From: JACVRM01 sp963839815
GTDB taxonomy: Bacteria; Actinomycetota; Thermoleophilia; Gaiellales; Gaiellaceae
DNA length: 64,000 nucleotides
Direction of reading: 5' to 3'
Assembly: GCA_963839815.1 (NCBI GenBank)
Contig: CAWIWF010000006.1
Coordinates: 1,054,001-1,118,000, forward strand
Shown piece after piece: positions 35,712 to 44,257 of the stretch. Below the pieces are notes generated by a model. It made no database searches. It was not told the DNA's origin and saw only the letters and a program-made list of their open reading frames with translations. Positions within the stretch are counted from its first letter, which is position 1. Each line of letters starts with the position of its first letter. Position numbers and translations under genes: made by a program.

Positions 35712-36935
35712 GTGCCCTCGACCGCCCAGATCGACGCCTACGCCAAGCTGCTCGTCGAGGTCGGCGCCAACCTGCAGCCGGGGCAGGACGTCGTCGTCTA
35801 CGGCTGGGTCGAGCATGCCCCCGTCGTCCGCGCCGTCGTGCGCGCGGCCTGGCAGGCCGGCGCCCGCTTCGTCGAGACGTTCTACGCGGACGACCACACG
35901 CGGCACGCCCTAGCGTCGTACGGCTCCGACGAGGCGCTCGACTGGACGCCGCCGCACGCCCTGGCGCGGCTTCAGGACTGGGCCGACCGCCAGGTGGCGA
36001 TGATCCAGCTCATCGGCGATCCCGATCCGACTCTGATGCAGGGCCTGGATCCGGCCCGCGTCGGTCGTGCGCAGCCGAAGGAGCAGTACCGGCTCCTGCG
36101 CCGCCTCGGCAACGAGGGCAGGTTCGCCACCGCGATCGGGGCTTGCGCGACCGAGGGCTGGGCGCAGCAGATCTACGGCGAGCCGGACGTCGAGCGCTTG
36201 TGGCGGGACATCATGCACGCCGTTCGGCTGGACGAGCCCGATCCTGTCGTGGCCTGGCGCTCCCACATCGCCGAGCTCAAGGATCGAGCGCGCTCCTTGA
36301 CGACCCGGCGGTTCGACGCGATCCGTTTCCATGGCAGCGGCACCGACCTCACGGTCGGGCTCCTCGATCGCTCACGCTGGATCGCCGGCACGACGACGAC
36401 CGCCTGGGGGCAGGAGCACGCGCCGAACCTGCCCACCGAGGAGGTGTTCACGACGCCCGATCGCAACCGGGCCGAGGGCGTCGTGCGTGCCACGCGGCCG
36501 CTCACCTGGTACGGCTCTGTCGTGACGGGCCTCGAGGTCGAGTTCAGCGGCGGCCGCGCGACGAACGTGACGGCGCAGGATGGGGAGGCGTTCGTGCGCT
36601 CCCAGATGGAGTCGGACGAGGGTGCAGCGAGGCTCGGCGAGATCGCGCTCGTCGACGGCTCCTCGCGGCTTGCGCGGGGCGACCTCGTCTTCTTCAACGG
36701 GCTCTTCGACGAGAACGTGACCTCGCACGTCGCCTACGGGTCGGCCTACGTGGAGGCGGTCGAGGGTGGCGACGGACTCGACGCGGAGGCGCTCGCGAAG
36801 CTCGGCGTCAACCAGTCCGGCGTGCACGTCGACTTCATGGTCGGCGGGCCGGAGGTGGACGTGGACGGGCTCGAGAGCGGCGGCCACGCCGTGCCGATCA
36901 TCCGCGACGACCGCTGGGTGCTACCGCCCGCGTAG
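35712..36935 (+). CDS. M29-family (thermophilic) aminopeptidase
   Basis: 407 residues from GTG 35712 (VPSTAQIDAYAKLLVEVG). Matches to the M29 family: N-terminal LQPGQDVVVYGWVEHAPVVRA, EHAPNLPTEEVFTTPDRNRAEG (metal ligand Glu) and the C-terminal metal-binding block LFDENVTSHVAYGSAY with NQSGVHVDFMVGGPEVDVDG. It removes N-terminal residues with divalent metal; cytosolic. The much longer open frame upstream is antisense to recR and has no support. It is inserted against the direction of the recR-ybaB-dnaX genes. Confidence 0.9.
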   Translation: MPSTAQIDAYAKLLVEVGANLQPGQDVVVYGWVEHAPVVRAVVRAAWQAGARFVETFYADDHTRHALASYGSDEALDWTPPHALARLQDWADRQVAMIQLIGDPDPTLMQGLDPARVGRAQPKEQYRLLRRLGNEGRFATAIGACATEGWAQQIYGEPDVERLWRDIMHAVRLDEPDPVVAWRSHIAELKDRARSLTTRRFDAIRFHGSGTDLTVGLLDRSRWIAGTTTTAWGQEHAPNLPTEEVFTTPDRNRAEGVVRATRPLTWYGSVVTGLEVEFSGGRATNVTAQDGEAFVRSQMESDEGAARLGEIALVDGSSRLARGDLVFFNGLFDENVTSHVAYGSAYVEAVEGGDGLDAEALAKLGVNQSGVHVDFMVGGPEVDVDGLESGGHAVPIIRDDRWVLPPA

Positions 36936-36955
36936 CCGCCGAGCGGCGCCGCGTC

Positions 36956-37279
36956 CTACAGACCGGGGAGCCCGAGGCCAGGCGGCAGGTCGAGTCCGCC
37001 CATCGCTCCGCCGAGCTTCGACTGCGCCAGGCTCTCGGCCGCTCGCAGCGCCTCGTTGACGGCTGCCACGACCGTGTCTTCGAGCAGCTCGGCGTCGTCC
37101 GGATCGATCGCCTCGCGGGCGATGGTGATGTCGGTGATCTCGCCGGAGCCGGTGGCCTTGACGGTGACCATGCCGCCGCCCGCGCTCGCCTCGACGGTCT
37201 CGGCGGCGAGCTCCTCGCGCGCCTGCTCCATCTGCTGCTGCATCTGCGCGGCCTGCTTCATGAGCTGGTTCAGATCCAT
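36956..37279 (-). CDS. YbaB/EbfC family nucleoid-associated protein
   Basis: 107 residues: MDLNQLMKQAAQMQQQMEQAREELA is the coiled-coil start of this family, followed by VEASAGGGMVTVKATGSGEITDITI and DPDDAELLEDTVVAAVNEALRAAE. It forms DNA-binding dimers and is usually encoded between dnaX and recR. A TAAGCT hexamer lies nine bases upstream of the ATG. Confidence 0.93.
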   Translation of the reverse strand: MDLNQLMKQAAQMQQQMEQAREELAAETVEASAGGGMVTVKATGSGEITDITIAREAIDPDDAELLEDTVVAAVNEALRAAESLAQSKLGGAMGGLDLPPGLGLPGL

Positions 37280-37440
37280 GAGCCGGCCAGCTTAGCGGCC
37301 GCCTGGCAATTCACCCGCGGTGAGGGAGTTGTTGGGGAGGCGAGATACCGCAGAAGGGGGAGACGCGGGGGACATGCGCGCGCTGGAGTGAGGGGTGTTC
37401 GATCACTCCCGGAGGGTCGGGCGACGGCAAGGAGGTCGTG

Positions 37441-38569
37441 ATGTGCGGCTCGTGTGAGCAGGCAGGCAGGAAGCGCGGCTGGTTCTCCCCGGCGACGGCG
37501 ATCGCCACGGTGTCGCTTCTCTTCGCGTTGACGGGGACGGCGACGGCCTCGGGCCTGATCACGAGCGCGCAGATCCGCAACGGCACGATCAAGGCGGTCG
37601 ACCTCAGCAAGCAGTTCGGACGCAGCTCAGCCGCTCGCCGGCGCAGGCTGCGTCCCAGGCTGGCGAGCCCGGGCCTGCGGGCCTGCAGGCCCTGCCGGGC
37701 CGGCTGGAGCGCAGGGACCTGCCGGCGTGCAGGGTCCCGCCGGAGCGCCAGGCGCCGGGGGACCGCAGGGGCCGAAGGGCGAGACAGGTGAGCGCGGCGC
37801 GGCCGGGGCCCAGGGTCTGCAGGGACTCGCCGGGCTTCCGGGCCTGCCGGGGCTGCAGGGAGTTCAGGGACTGCCCGGCCTCGACGGCGCCAAGGGCGAC
37901 ACCGGTGCGACGGGCGCGATGGGCCCGCAGGGCGCCGTCGGCGCTCAGGGTGACAAGGGTGATCCGGGTGCGGCCGGCCCCCAGGGTGCGAAGGGCGACC
38001 AGGGTGACCCGGGTGCCGCCGGCCCCCAGGGTGCGAAGGGCGACCAGGGTGACTCAGGCGCGGCCGGTCCGCAGGGGCCCGCCGGCCCCCAGGGTGCGAA
38101 GGGCGACAAGGGTGATCCCGGAGACATGGGGCCGCAGGGGCCTGCCGGTCCTCAGGGCGACAAGGGCGATCCCGGCGCCAGCGGGCCGCAGGGCCCCGCC
38201 GGCGCGAAGGGCGACAAGGGCGACAAGGGCGATCCTGGTGTTCAGGGGCCGCAGGGGGCCGCGGGTGCGGCAGGCGCACAGGGCCCCGCCGGACCGCCTG
38301 GCATCAGCGGCGTCGAGGTCGTCACGGCCTCGAGCGCCACCAACTCGACCACGCCGAAGAGCGTCTCGGCGTCCTGCCCGGCGGGCAAGACGGCGATCGC
38401 CGGCGGCGCCGAGCTGGTCGGAAACTCGAACGTGCTCGGCTTCGCGTCCACCTTCCCGCTCGCCAGCGGCGGGCCGCCGAACGGCTGGACGGCGACCGGT
38501 CGCGAGATCTCGAACTTCACCGGCTCCTGGTCGGTGAAGGTCTACGTGACCTGCGCCGTCACGAGCTAG
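37441..38569 (+). CDS. Secreted or surface collagen-like protein (two frame disruptions)
   Basis: ATG after GGAGG. The N-terminus has a hydrophobic segment (ATAIATVSLLFALTGTATA), then SAQIRNGTIKAVDLSKQ. A long Gly-X-Y collagen region follows (GPQGPKGETGERG, GLPGLPGLQG, many GPQGAKGDQGDP units), and a C-terminal globular domain of about 85 residues with SVSASCPAGKTAIAGGAELV. One-base losses near 37626 and 37696 put the signal and the collagen region in different frames. Bacterial collagen-like proteins form surface triple helices; the C-terminal domain may drive trimerisation. It lies against the strand of dnaX and ybaB. Confidence 0.8.
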
Positions 38570-40208
38570 GCGACTCGTCGACCTCCCGGGCGCCGAGCGT
38601 CTCCTTCATCAACTCGAGGATGCGCTCCTCCCCCGCCGGCTCGTCGTCGGCGCTGGGCTCAGGCTCGCTGCCGCCGGCTCCCACCATGAGCTCGATGGAC
38701 AGCCTGTGGCCGGTCACCTCGAGCAGGGCGTCGGCGAGCAGCGCCAGGTTCTTCGGCTCCTCGGCGAGCTGGCGATGGAAGGCGGCGGCCGCCGGGAACT
38801 CGACGGTGAGCGTCTCCTCGCGGAGCTCGACGGGCCGCGCCTCGCGGTAGACCGACGCGGCGGGAATGGAGCGCTCCTCGATCGCCGGCAGGATGCTGCG
38901 GTGCCAGGCGTCGCGGAGCTGGTCGAGGACCAGCGGCGGCCCGTTCGCGGCCGGCCCGCCGGGCTCTGACGCAGCTCTGGCGGGCGCGGGCGCCTCTTGC
39001 AGCTCGGTTGCTTTCGCGACCGGCTTGGGGGCGGCAGCGGCCGGTGGCGTGGGTGGCGGGGCACCGCCGCCTCGCGCCTCGAGCTGCTCGATCCGGTAGG
39101 CGAGCGACTCGCGCTCGAGGTCGGCGCCGGGTCGCGTCACCTTGACGAGCGCGAGCTCGAGCGGCAGTCGCGCGTCGCCACCCTGCCGCAGGTCGTCCAC
39201 CGCCAGCGTCAGTAGGTCGCACAGCCGCACGACGGCAGGCTCGCCCAGCTGATTCGCCTGCGCGTGGAGCCGCTCGCGGGTCTCGCCGGTCAGCGGCAGC
39301 GAGTCCGGCACCTCGCCCATGTGCTGGACGAGCAGCAGTTGCCGGAGGTGCTCCAGCAGGTCGATCACGAAGCGGCCGAGATCCTGGCCCTGGTCGGCGA
39401 GCTCCTCCACGAAGGTGAGCGCCCCGGCTGTGTCGCGGTCGACGATGAAGTCGCAGAGCCGGAAGAGCGCCTCCTCCTCGACCGCGCCGAGCAGCTGCAG
39501 CACGTCCTGGACGCTGATCGTCCCCTCGGTCGCCGACGCGAGCTGGTCGAGCGTCGAGACGGCGTCGCGGAACGACCCGCGGGCCGAGCGGGCGACGAGC
39601 GAGAGCGCGGCGTCCGGCGCGTCGATGCCCTCACCGTCGGCGATCCGCCGCAGCAGCCGCACGAGCTCGGGCAGGCGCGGACGTGCGAAGACGAACGTCT
39701 GGCAGCGCGATCGCACCGTCGGCAAAACCTTCGCCAGCTCGGTCGTGCAGAAGACGAAGACGAGGTGCGGCGGCGGCTCCTCGATCAGCTTCAGCAGCGC
39801 GTTCCAGGCGGCGTCGGTGAGCTGATGCGCCTCGTCGAGGATGTACACCTTCGAGCGGCCCTCGACCGGCTGCAGCACGACGCGCTCGCGAATCTCGCGG
39901 ATGTCGTCGATGCCTCGCTGCGAGGCGGCGTCCATCTCGATCACGTCGAGCGATGTGCCGGTCGCGATCGTCACGCAGGAGTTGCAGGTGTTGTCGGGGG
40001 TCGGGGTCGGCCCCTGCGCGCAGTTCAGCGCCTTGGCCAGGATGCGCGCGAGCGATGTCTTGCCGGTGCCGCGCGGCCCTGCGAAGAGGTACGCCTGCCG
40101 GACGGTGCCGGCCCCGATCGCGTTGCGCAGCGTTCGCACGACCGGCTCCTGGCCCACGACGTCGTCGAAATCCTGCGGCCGGTATTTGCGGTAGAGCGCC
40201 GTCGACAT
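38559..40208 (-). CDS. dnaX: DNA polymerase III subunits gamma/tau
   Basis: 549 residues. Start MSTALYRKYRPQDFDDVVGQEPVV, Walker A LFAGPRGTGKTSLARIL, zinc-binding CAQGPTPTPDNTCNSC, Walker B KVYILDEAHQLT, and the SRC motif TVRSRCQTFVF. Domain III follows, then a Pro/Ala-rich linker (about 370-430) and a tau-like C-terminal domain ending near LELMKETLGAREVDE. It loads the clamp and couples replicase to helicase. TAGGCT lies nine bases before the ATG. The last 11 bases overlap the collagen-like gene. Confidence 0.95.
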   Translation of the reverse strand: MSTALYRKYRPQDFDDVVGQEPVVRTLRNAIGAGTVRQAYLFAGPRGTGKTSLARILAKALNCAQGPTPTPDNTCNSCVTIATGTSLDVIEMDAASQRGIDDIREIRERVVLQPVEGRSKVYILDEAHQLTDAAWNALLKLIEEPPPHLVFVFCTTELAKVLPTVRSRCQTFVFARPRLPELVRLLRRIADGEGIDAPDAALSLVARSARGSFRDAVSTLDQLASATEGTISVQDVLQLLGAVEEEALFRLCDFIVDRDTAGALTFVEELADQGQDLGRFVIDLLEHLRQLLLVQHMGEVPDSLPLTGETRERLHAQANQLGEPAVVRLCDLLTLAVDDLRQGGDARLPLELALVKVTRPGADLERESLAYRIEQLEARGGGAPPPTPPAAAAPKPVAKATELQEAPAPARAASEPGGPAANGPPLVLDQLRDAWHRSILPAIEERSIPAASVYREARPVELREETLTVEFPAAAAFHRQLAEEPKNLALLADALLEVTGHRLSIELMVGAGGSEPEPSADDEPAGEERILELMKETLGAREVDESPSS

Positions 40209-40316
40209 CGGAAGGAGAGCCTACGCGAGTCCTTACGGCCGTCATCGCGCCGCCCGGCTCGGATTGCCGCAATTTGCGCACCCGCGGTGGAGCGCCTGTG
40301 GTACGGCGCAACGCTC

Positions 40317-41012
40317 GAGCCGGAGGGGGAGCTCGAGGGGGAACCAGCGGTTCCCCCTTCGAGGAGAGCGAGCCGCCCAGCCGGCGGCGTCGCGCCGCCG
40401 CCGGCGACGGGGGCGCGCACTCCGGGCGAGGGTTTCTAGCTGGAGGGGGAGCTCGAGGAGGAGTCAGCGGTTCCTCTTCGAGGGAGCGGGCCGCCCAGCC
40501 GGCGGCGTCGCGCCGCCGCCGGCGACGGGGGCGCGCACTCGGGGCGAGGGTTTCTGGCCGGAGGGGGAGCTCGAGGAGGAATCAGCGGTTCCTCTTCGAG
40601 GGAGCGGGCCGCCCAGCCGGCGGCGTCGCGCCGCCGCCGGCGACGGGGGCGCGCACTCGGGGCGAGGGTTTCTGGCCGGAGGGGGAGCTCGAGGGGGAAC
40701 CAGCGGTTCCCCCTTCGAGGAGAGCGAGCCGCCCAGCCGGCGGCGTCGCGCCGCCGCCGGCGACGGGGGCGCGCACTCGGGGCGAGGGTCTCTAGCCGGA
40801 GGGGGAGCTCGAGGGGGAACCAGCGGTTCCCCCTTCGAGGAGAGCGAGCCGCCCAGCCGGCGGCGTCGCGCCGCCGCCGGCGACGGGGGCGCGCACTCCG
40901 GGCGAGGGCCTCTAGCCGGAGGGGGAGCTCGAGGGGGAACCAGCGGTTCCCCCTTCGAGGAGAGCGAGCCGCCCAGCCGGCGGCGTCGCGCCGCCGCCGG
41001 CGACGGGGGCGG
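40317..41012. repeat. Six tandem 118-120 bp hairpin repeats
   Basis: Units start at 40322, 40442, 40560, 40678, 40798 and 40918; the last is truncated. Each has hairpin 1 (GAGGGGGAACC-AGC-GGTTCCCCCTTC) and hairpin 2 (GCCGGCGGCG-TCGCG-CCGCCGCCGGC), then GCGCACTCGGGGCGAGGGT. Copies 2 and 3 have a changed hairpin 1 (GAGGAGGAATC / GGTTCCTCTTC) in which at least one pair changes on both arms. The array fills the gap between dnaX and SRP RNA, with no protein gene. Confidence 0.92.
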
Positions 41013-41158
41013 CGAGCGGTCTCCGCTACGATCGGCGGGCCCGGTCGCGCTAGGCGGGGAGCTAGCGGTTCCCTGTACTCGCAAGCCGCTCTAGCGGGGC
41101 TGAATCCCCTCCCGAGGGGGTGGCGTCTGCGGAATGGGCTCGCCGGCGCAAGCGTTGA

Positions 41159-41256
41159 CGGTCAGGTCCCGCGCACTGGGAGCCTCCGAACCGCGTCAGG
41201 TCCGGGAGGAAGCAGCGCTAAGGAGTCTCTCCCAGGTGCCGTGGGTCGGCCTGACT
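41159..41256 (+). ncRNA. ffs: Signal recognition particle RNA (small bacterial type)
   Basis: The domain IV signature GTCAGGTCCGGGAGGAAGCA (41195-41214) continues GCGCTAAGG. Outer arms pair: GTCAGG-TCCC (41161-41170) with GGG-TCGG-CCTGAC (41243-41255), and the inner GCACTGGGAGCCTCC pairs with GGAGTCTCTCCCAGGTGC. About 98 bases, as expected of the 4.5S type. It binds Ffh to target membrane proteins. The exact ends are uncertain. It is divergent from dnaX, beyond the repeat array. Confidence 0.93.
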
Positions 41257-41455
41257 CGAGCGAGCGCCGCAGGCACCACCGTGGTACGCGCCAACGACGG
41301 CGGGTGCGCGACCGGGCATCGACGCTCAACGCTCGATGCCACGGCTGGGTCTGGTCGCTCGAAGGGGACTGAACCGGTGTTGGGCGACGCCCCCTCACCG
41401 GAGGCCTCTCGGAGCCATGCGGGAGGTTGCAGCGGCTCACGCCTCACCGCGGCCT

Positions 41456-41616
41456 CTTTACATGGACTGTCCATGTAAAGGGTCTGTCCCCGCAGGGGAC
41501 TGACCCGGTGTCGGCCGGCGCCGCGCGCAGAGAGGCGTCTCGCAGCGGTGGACGTCGGTTGAAGTTGCTCAGGCGGTGACCCATGCGTCTCTTTACATGG
41601 ACTGTCCATGTAAAGG
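41456..41616. repeat. Two copies of a 23-bp palindrome plus a GTCTGTCCCC hairpin
   Basis: TTTACATGGACTGTCCATGTAAA occurs at 41458-41479 and about 41592-41614 with one central mismatch. The first copy abuts GGGTCTGTCCCCGCAGGGG, another member of the hairpin family at 11076-11249. Between SRP RNA and the CBS gene (41257-41684) I see no gene, only these palindromes. Confidence 0.75.
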
Positions 41617-41672
41617 CGGGTCCTCAGCGCGAAACGAGACAGGTCTGTTTGCCTTCTCGTGACGATGGGAAC

Positions 41673-41678
41673 TAGCAT
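41673..41678 (+). promoter_or_regulatory. -10 hexamer TAGCAT for the CBS protein
   Basis: TAGCAT, six bases, GTG 41685; leaderless geometry. Confidence 0.6.
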
Positions 41679-41684
41679 GAGACC

Positions 41685-42119
41685 GTGAGGGTCGGCGAGG
41701 TCATGAACGTCAAGTTGGTCACCGTCGAGCCGACCGCGACGGTGCAGCTGGCTGTCGCCCGCATGCTCGAGGAGGAGGTCGGCGGCGTCGCCGTCTGCGA
41801 GGACGGAGGCCGGCTCGTCGGCATCTTCACGGAGCGTGATGTGCTCCGGCTCGCCGGCGAAGGGCCCAACTTCCGCGAGGCTCTCGTCCGCGATGTGATG
41901 ACGCCGCGCCCGGTGGCGCTGCAGCCCGACGACGACATCCTCGCGGCGGCCAAGTTGATGGGCGAGCGGCGCATCCGGCACGTCCCCGTCGTCCAGGGCG
42001 AGCACGTGCTCGGAATGATCGGCATCCGCGACGTGCTCGGCACGCTGATCGGCCTCGTCTGGCGCACCCATGACGAGCGCGCGCACGAGACGGTGCGCGA
42101 CCTGCTCTCGCGCCGCTAG
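41685..42119 (+). CDS. Tandem CBS-domain protein
   Basis: 144 residues made of two CBS motifs: VGEVMNVKLVTVEPTATVQLAVARMLEEEVGGVAVCEDGGRLVGIFTERDVLR (1-55) and the pair beginning VRDVMTPRPVALQPDDDI (66-130) with RRIRHVPVVQGEHVLGMIGIRDVL. Such stand-alone pairs bind adenine nucleotides and sense energy state. The partner is not encoded beside it. The stop is one base from the convergent gene at 42121. Confidence 0.9.
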   Translation: MRVGEVMNVKLVTVEPTATVQLAVARMLEEEVGGVAVCEDGGRLVGIFTERDVLRLAGEGPNFREALVRDVMTPRPVALQPDDDILAAAKLMGERRIRHVPVVQGEHVLGMIGIRDVLGTLIGLVWRTHDERAHETVRDLLSRR

Positions 42120-42120
42120 C

Positions 42121-42666
42121 TCAGCGCCCGCGCACGCGCCGGTAGAGCTTCCGCGCGGCGTCCGCGACCTGCCCGGTGCTGACCGGCCGCTGATGGCCGT
42201 TCCGCCAGCCGGCGCTGACGAGATACAGGTACCGCCCGTCGGTGAAGCCGACGTTGGTGCCGACGGTCTCACCCGACCGGAGTACGAAGCCTCGCGAGTT
42301 CGGGATGCCGACGACCCGGAACTGCTCGCCCCCGAGGATCGCGGCTAGCTGATGCTGCGCGCCGCGCGGCGATCGGAACCTCGCCACCACGCTGAGCGCG
42401 TCCAGGTCGCGGGCCTGCCAGCGAAACCGCAGCCGGATCCCGCCGGAGAACCCGTCGCGACGCAGGGTCTTGACCGAGCCCCAGCGTCCGGCCCAGGTGC
42501 GCGGGTTGCGAACCACGTGCGGCTTCCGCGTGGGCTTGAAGCCGAGGAAGTCGCCCGTGCGGAGCACTCGCGCCGTGAGCGGCAGCCCTGCTGTCTGCGT
42601 CGCCGACGAGGCAGGCGCCGTCCCTGTGGCCCCGCCCAGGGCCAGCAGCGCTACAGCCAGCGCCAT
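42121..42666 (-). CDS. Secreted protein of unknown function
   Basis: 181 residues with a signal-like start MALAVALLALGGATGTAPASSA. The mature part has repeated beta-like segments (LDALSVVARFRSPRGAQHQLAAIL, FRVVGIPNSRGFVLRSGETVGTNVGFTDGRYLYLVSAGW) and a basic end. No catalytic motif, Cys or known domain is seen. It may be a cell-envelope protein. The ATG is the first start in frame; the GGAGGAGG upstream is far from it, so the start is uncertain. Confidence 0.65.
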   Translation of the reverse strand: MALAVALLALGGATGTAPASSATQTAGLPLTARVLRTGDFLGFKPTRKPHVVRNPRTWAGRWGSVKTLRRDGFSGGIRLRFRWQARDLDALSVVARFRSPRGAQHQLAAILGGEQFRVVGIPNSRGFVLRSGETVGTNVGFTDGRYLYLVSAGWRNGHQRPVSTGQVADAARKLYRRVRGR

Positions 42667-42825
42667 GATCGATGCGCGTCCAATCCCCCTCCTCCGAGTC
42701 CTGCCGCTGCACGATGGCGCGCCCGACCGTCCCTGTCAACAGGCGGCGCGGAGCCCCCTGCGGGGCGGCGCGGAGCTCCCCGTCACCCTGGGCTACACTC
42801 GGCATCCGGCTGCTGCCGGTGCTCA

Positions 42826-42897
42826 GGGCGTGTAGCTCAGCGGGAGAGCGCCCGCCTCACACGCGGGAGGTCGCTGGTTCGATCCCAGCCACGCCCA
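42826..42897 (+). tRNA. tRNA-Val (anticodon CAC)
   Basis: Acceptor GGGCGTG/CACGCCC, D-arm GCTC-AGCGGGA-GAGC, anticodon stem CCCGC/GCGGG around loop CTCACAC, and T-loop GGTTCGATCCC. Discriminator A; CCA is not encoded. TACACT lies 26 bases upstream. Confidence 0.95.
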
Positions 42898-42929
42898 GCT
42901 CAGCGCAGGCTTCCCGGCCGCCCGTCCGC

Positions 42930-43583
42930 TCAGGTGCCGGTCGCGGAGAAGTGCTGGTAGTCCTTGAGCGAGCGCCAGTTGCCGCCCCACGGCCAGCCGA
43001 TCGAGGCAAAGGCCCGCACGACGGCGTCTCCCGGCAGGATCATCCCCGGCCGCTTGCGCCGCCGGTCGAGGTAGCGGCGGCCCTCCGGCGGCGACACGGT
43101 GCTGCCCTGGACGAACGGGTTCTCGCGCGGGTTGATGTCGATCGCGAGGCCGTACGCATGCTGTGACCAGGGCCCGCCCGGGGAGACGCGCCGGCAGTTG
43201 AACGCGGACGTGTTGTCGGCCGCCATCGAGCGGTCGTCGTCCGAGCCGTAGGCCTCGACGAGCCGCATGCGGCGGATCGGATAGCCGGCGGCGAACAGCT
43301 GGCGCATCACTCGCACCATCGGCCTGGCCGCGCCCGCCGCGACGATCAGCCGGCCCTGGCGCACACCCCCGTCGAGCGTCCAATGGCTCACCGTCAGCAA
43401 GCGCAGCGCGCTCGGCGAGACCGGGCAGCCCGGCCGCCACGAGGTCATCGTTGCCCGCAGGGACGCGGGGATCGGCGTGATCGTGCCTCTGAACGCAGGC
43501 CGCTTGGCCGTCGCCGCTCCCCCCGACGCAATCAGCAGCGAGGCGCCGAGCACGGCGGCGAGGGCGAGCCGGAGCGGGATCAC
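42930..43583 (-). CDS. M15-family D-Ala-D-Ala carboxypeptidase-like peptidase, secreted
   Basis: 217 residues. Signal-like N-terminus (LALAAVLGASLLIASGGAATA), then the M15 zinc motif SQHAYGLAIDINPRENPF (His, Asp ligands) and the C-terminal ligand block GGNWRSLKDYQHFSATG. RRMRLVEAYGSDDDRSM before it matches the substrate cleft of the M15C group. It should trim peptidoglycan cross-peptides outside the membrane. The GTG start has CATACT eight bases upstream. Confidence 0.85.
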   Translation of the reverse strand: MIPLRLALAAVLGASLLIASGGAATAKRPAFRGTITPIPASLRATMTSWRPGCPVSPSALRLLTVSHWTLDGGVRQGRLIVAAGAARPMVRVMRQLFAAGYPIRRMRLVEAYGSDDDRSMAADNTSAFNCRRVSPGGPWSQHAYGLAIDINPRENPFVQGSTVSPPEGRRYLDRRRKRPGMILPGDAVVRAFASIGWPWGGNWRSLKDYQHFSATGT

Positions 43584-43718
43584 GGCTTCCGAGTATGCAG
43601 GCTAGGGAAGAAAGCTCTCGGGCGGCCCGTCCTGAGGGGTAGACGATCCTCCCCGCGTGAGAGCACCCGTCCGTCCCGACGAGACGAGGACATCGTGGGG
43701 CTGAGAACACCAGTCGCT

Positions 43719-43747
43719 CGGGGCGGCCGTGCGCAGCGGCCGCCCCG
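43719..43747. terminator. Hairpin terminator between convergent-oriented units
   Basis: Perfect 11-bp stem CGGGGCGGCCG / CGGCCGCCCCG with a 7-base loop, 18 bases beyond the stop of the leftward coiled-coil gene. No T tract. Confidence 0.65.
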
Positions 43748-43765
43748 TCCTCGTCCGCCGCGTCC

Positions 43766-44167
43766 CTAGCCGAACGAGGAGAAGATCGACAGCAGCGCCT
43801 TGAGCGGCGTGAGCGTCGGCGGGTTGGCCGTCGGCTGGCGCGTCACCTCGGCGGCGGCGCAGGCGCCAGTGTCGTTGACGGCGGCCTCGGGCGTGAAGAT
43901 CGTCGCGCCTTCACGGGCGTTGATCGCAGCCCAGGTGCCCTGGAACAGGTCGGCGGTGACTGCGGCGCTGCAGATGTTGATCGCGAGGGCACCGGTCGTG
44001 ATCGCCTGCAGGTCCTTCACCTGCTTCTGGAGCGTCTTGACCTGCTTCTGCAGTGTGACGACCTGCTTGGTGAGCTTCTTCTCGGTCGGGGTGAGCGCCG
44101 CGCCCGCCTGCGCGCTGAGCACGAGGCAGAGAGCGAGCACGACCCCGACGGACAGTGTCCGTCTCAT
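43766..44167 (-). CDS. Small secreted protein with coiled coil
   Basis: 133 residues from ATG 44167, which follows GGAGG. The signal peptide MRRTLSVGVVLALCLVLSAQAGAA is followed by a heptad-rich coiled coil (LTKQVVTLQKQVKTLQKQVKDLQ) and a domain with two Cys (INICSAAVTADLF, NDTGACAAAEV). The coiled-coil stalk and a Cys pair suggest an oligomeric exported protein; no named family is recognised. It is divergent from the cytochrome c gene. Confidence 0.75.
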   Translation of the reverse strand: MRRTLSVGVVLALCLVLSAQAGAALTPTEKKLTKQVVTLQKQVKTLQKQVKDLQAITTGALAINICSAAVTADLFQGTWAAINAREGATIFTPEAAVNDTGACAAAEVTRQPTANPPTLTPLKALLSIFSSFG

Positions 44168-44244
44168 TCGCGTGACCTCCAAAGGGGAGCCGACTGGCAG
44201 GCGGAGTGGTACCTGAGTGCAGGTCGCGCCGCAAGCGCCCCTGC

Positions 44245-44250
44245 TAGTTT
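44245..44250 (+). promoter_or_regulatory. -10 hexamer TAGTTT for the cytochrome c gene
   Basis: TAGTTT, seven bases, GTG 44258. Confidence 0.5.
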
Positions 44251-44257
44251 CCGCGCC

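Noticed and set aside
40317..41012. CRISPR array
   Set aside because: The 118-120 base units are repeated whole, with no short constant repeat separated by unique spacers, and no cas gene is in the window.
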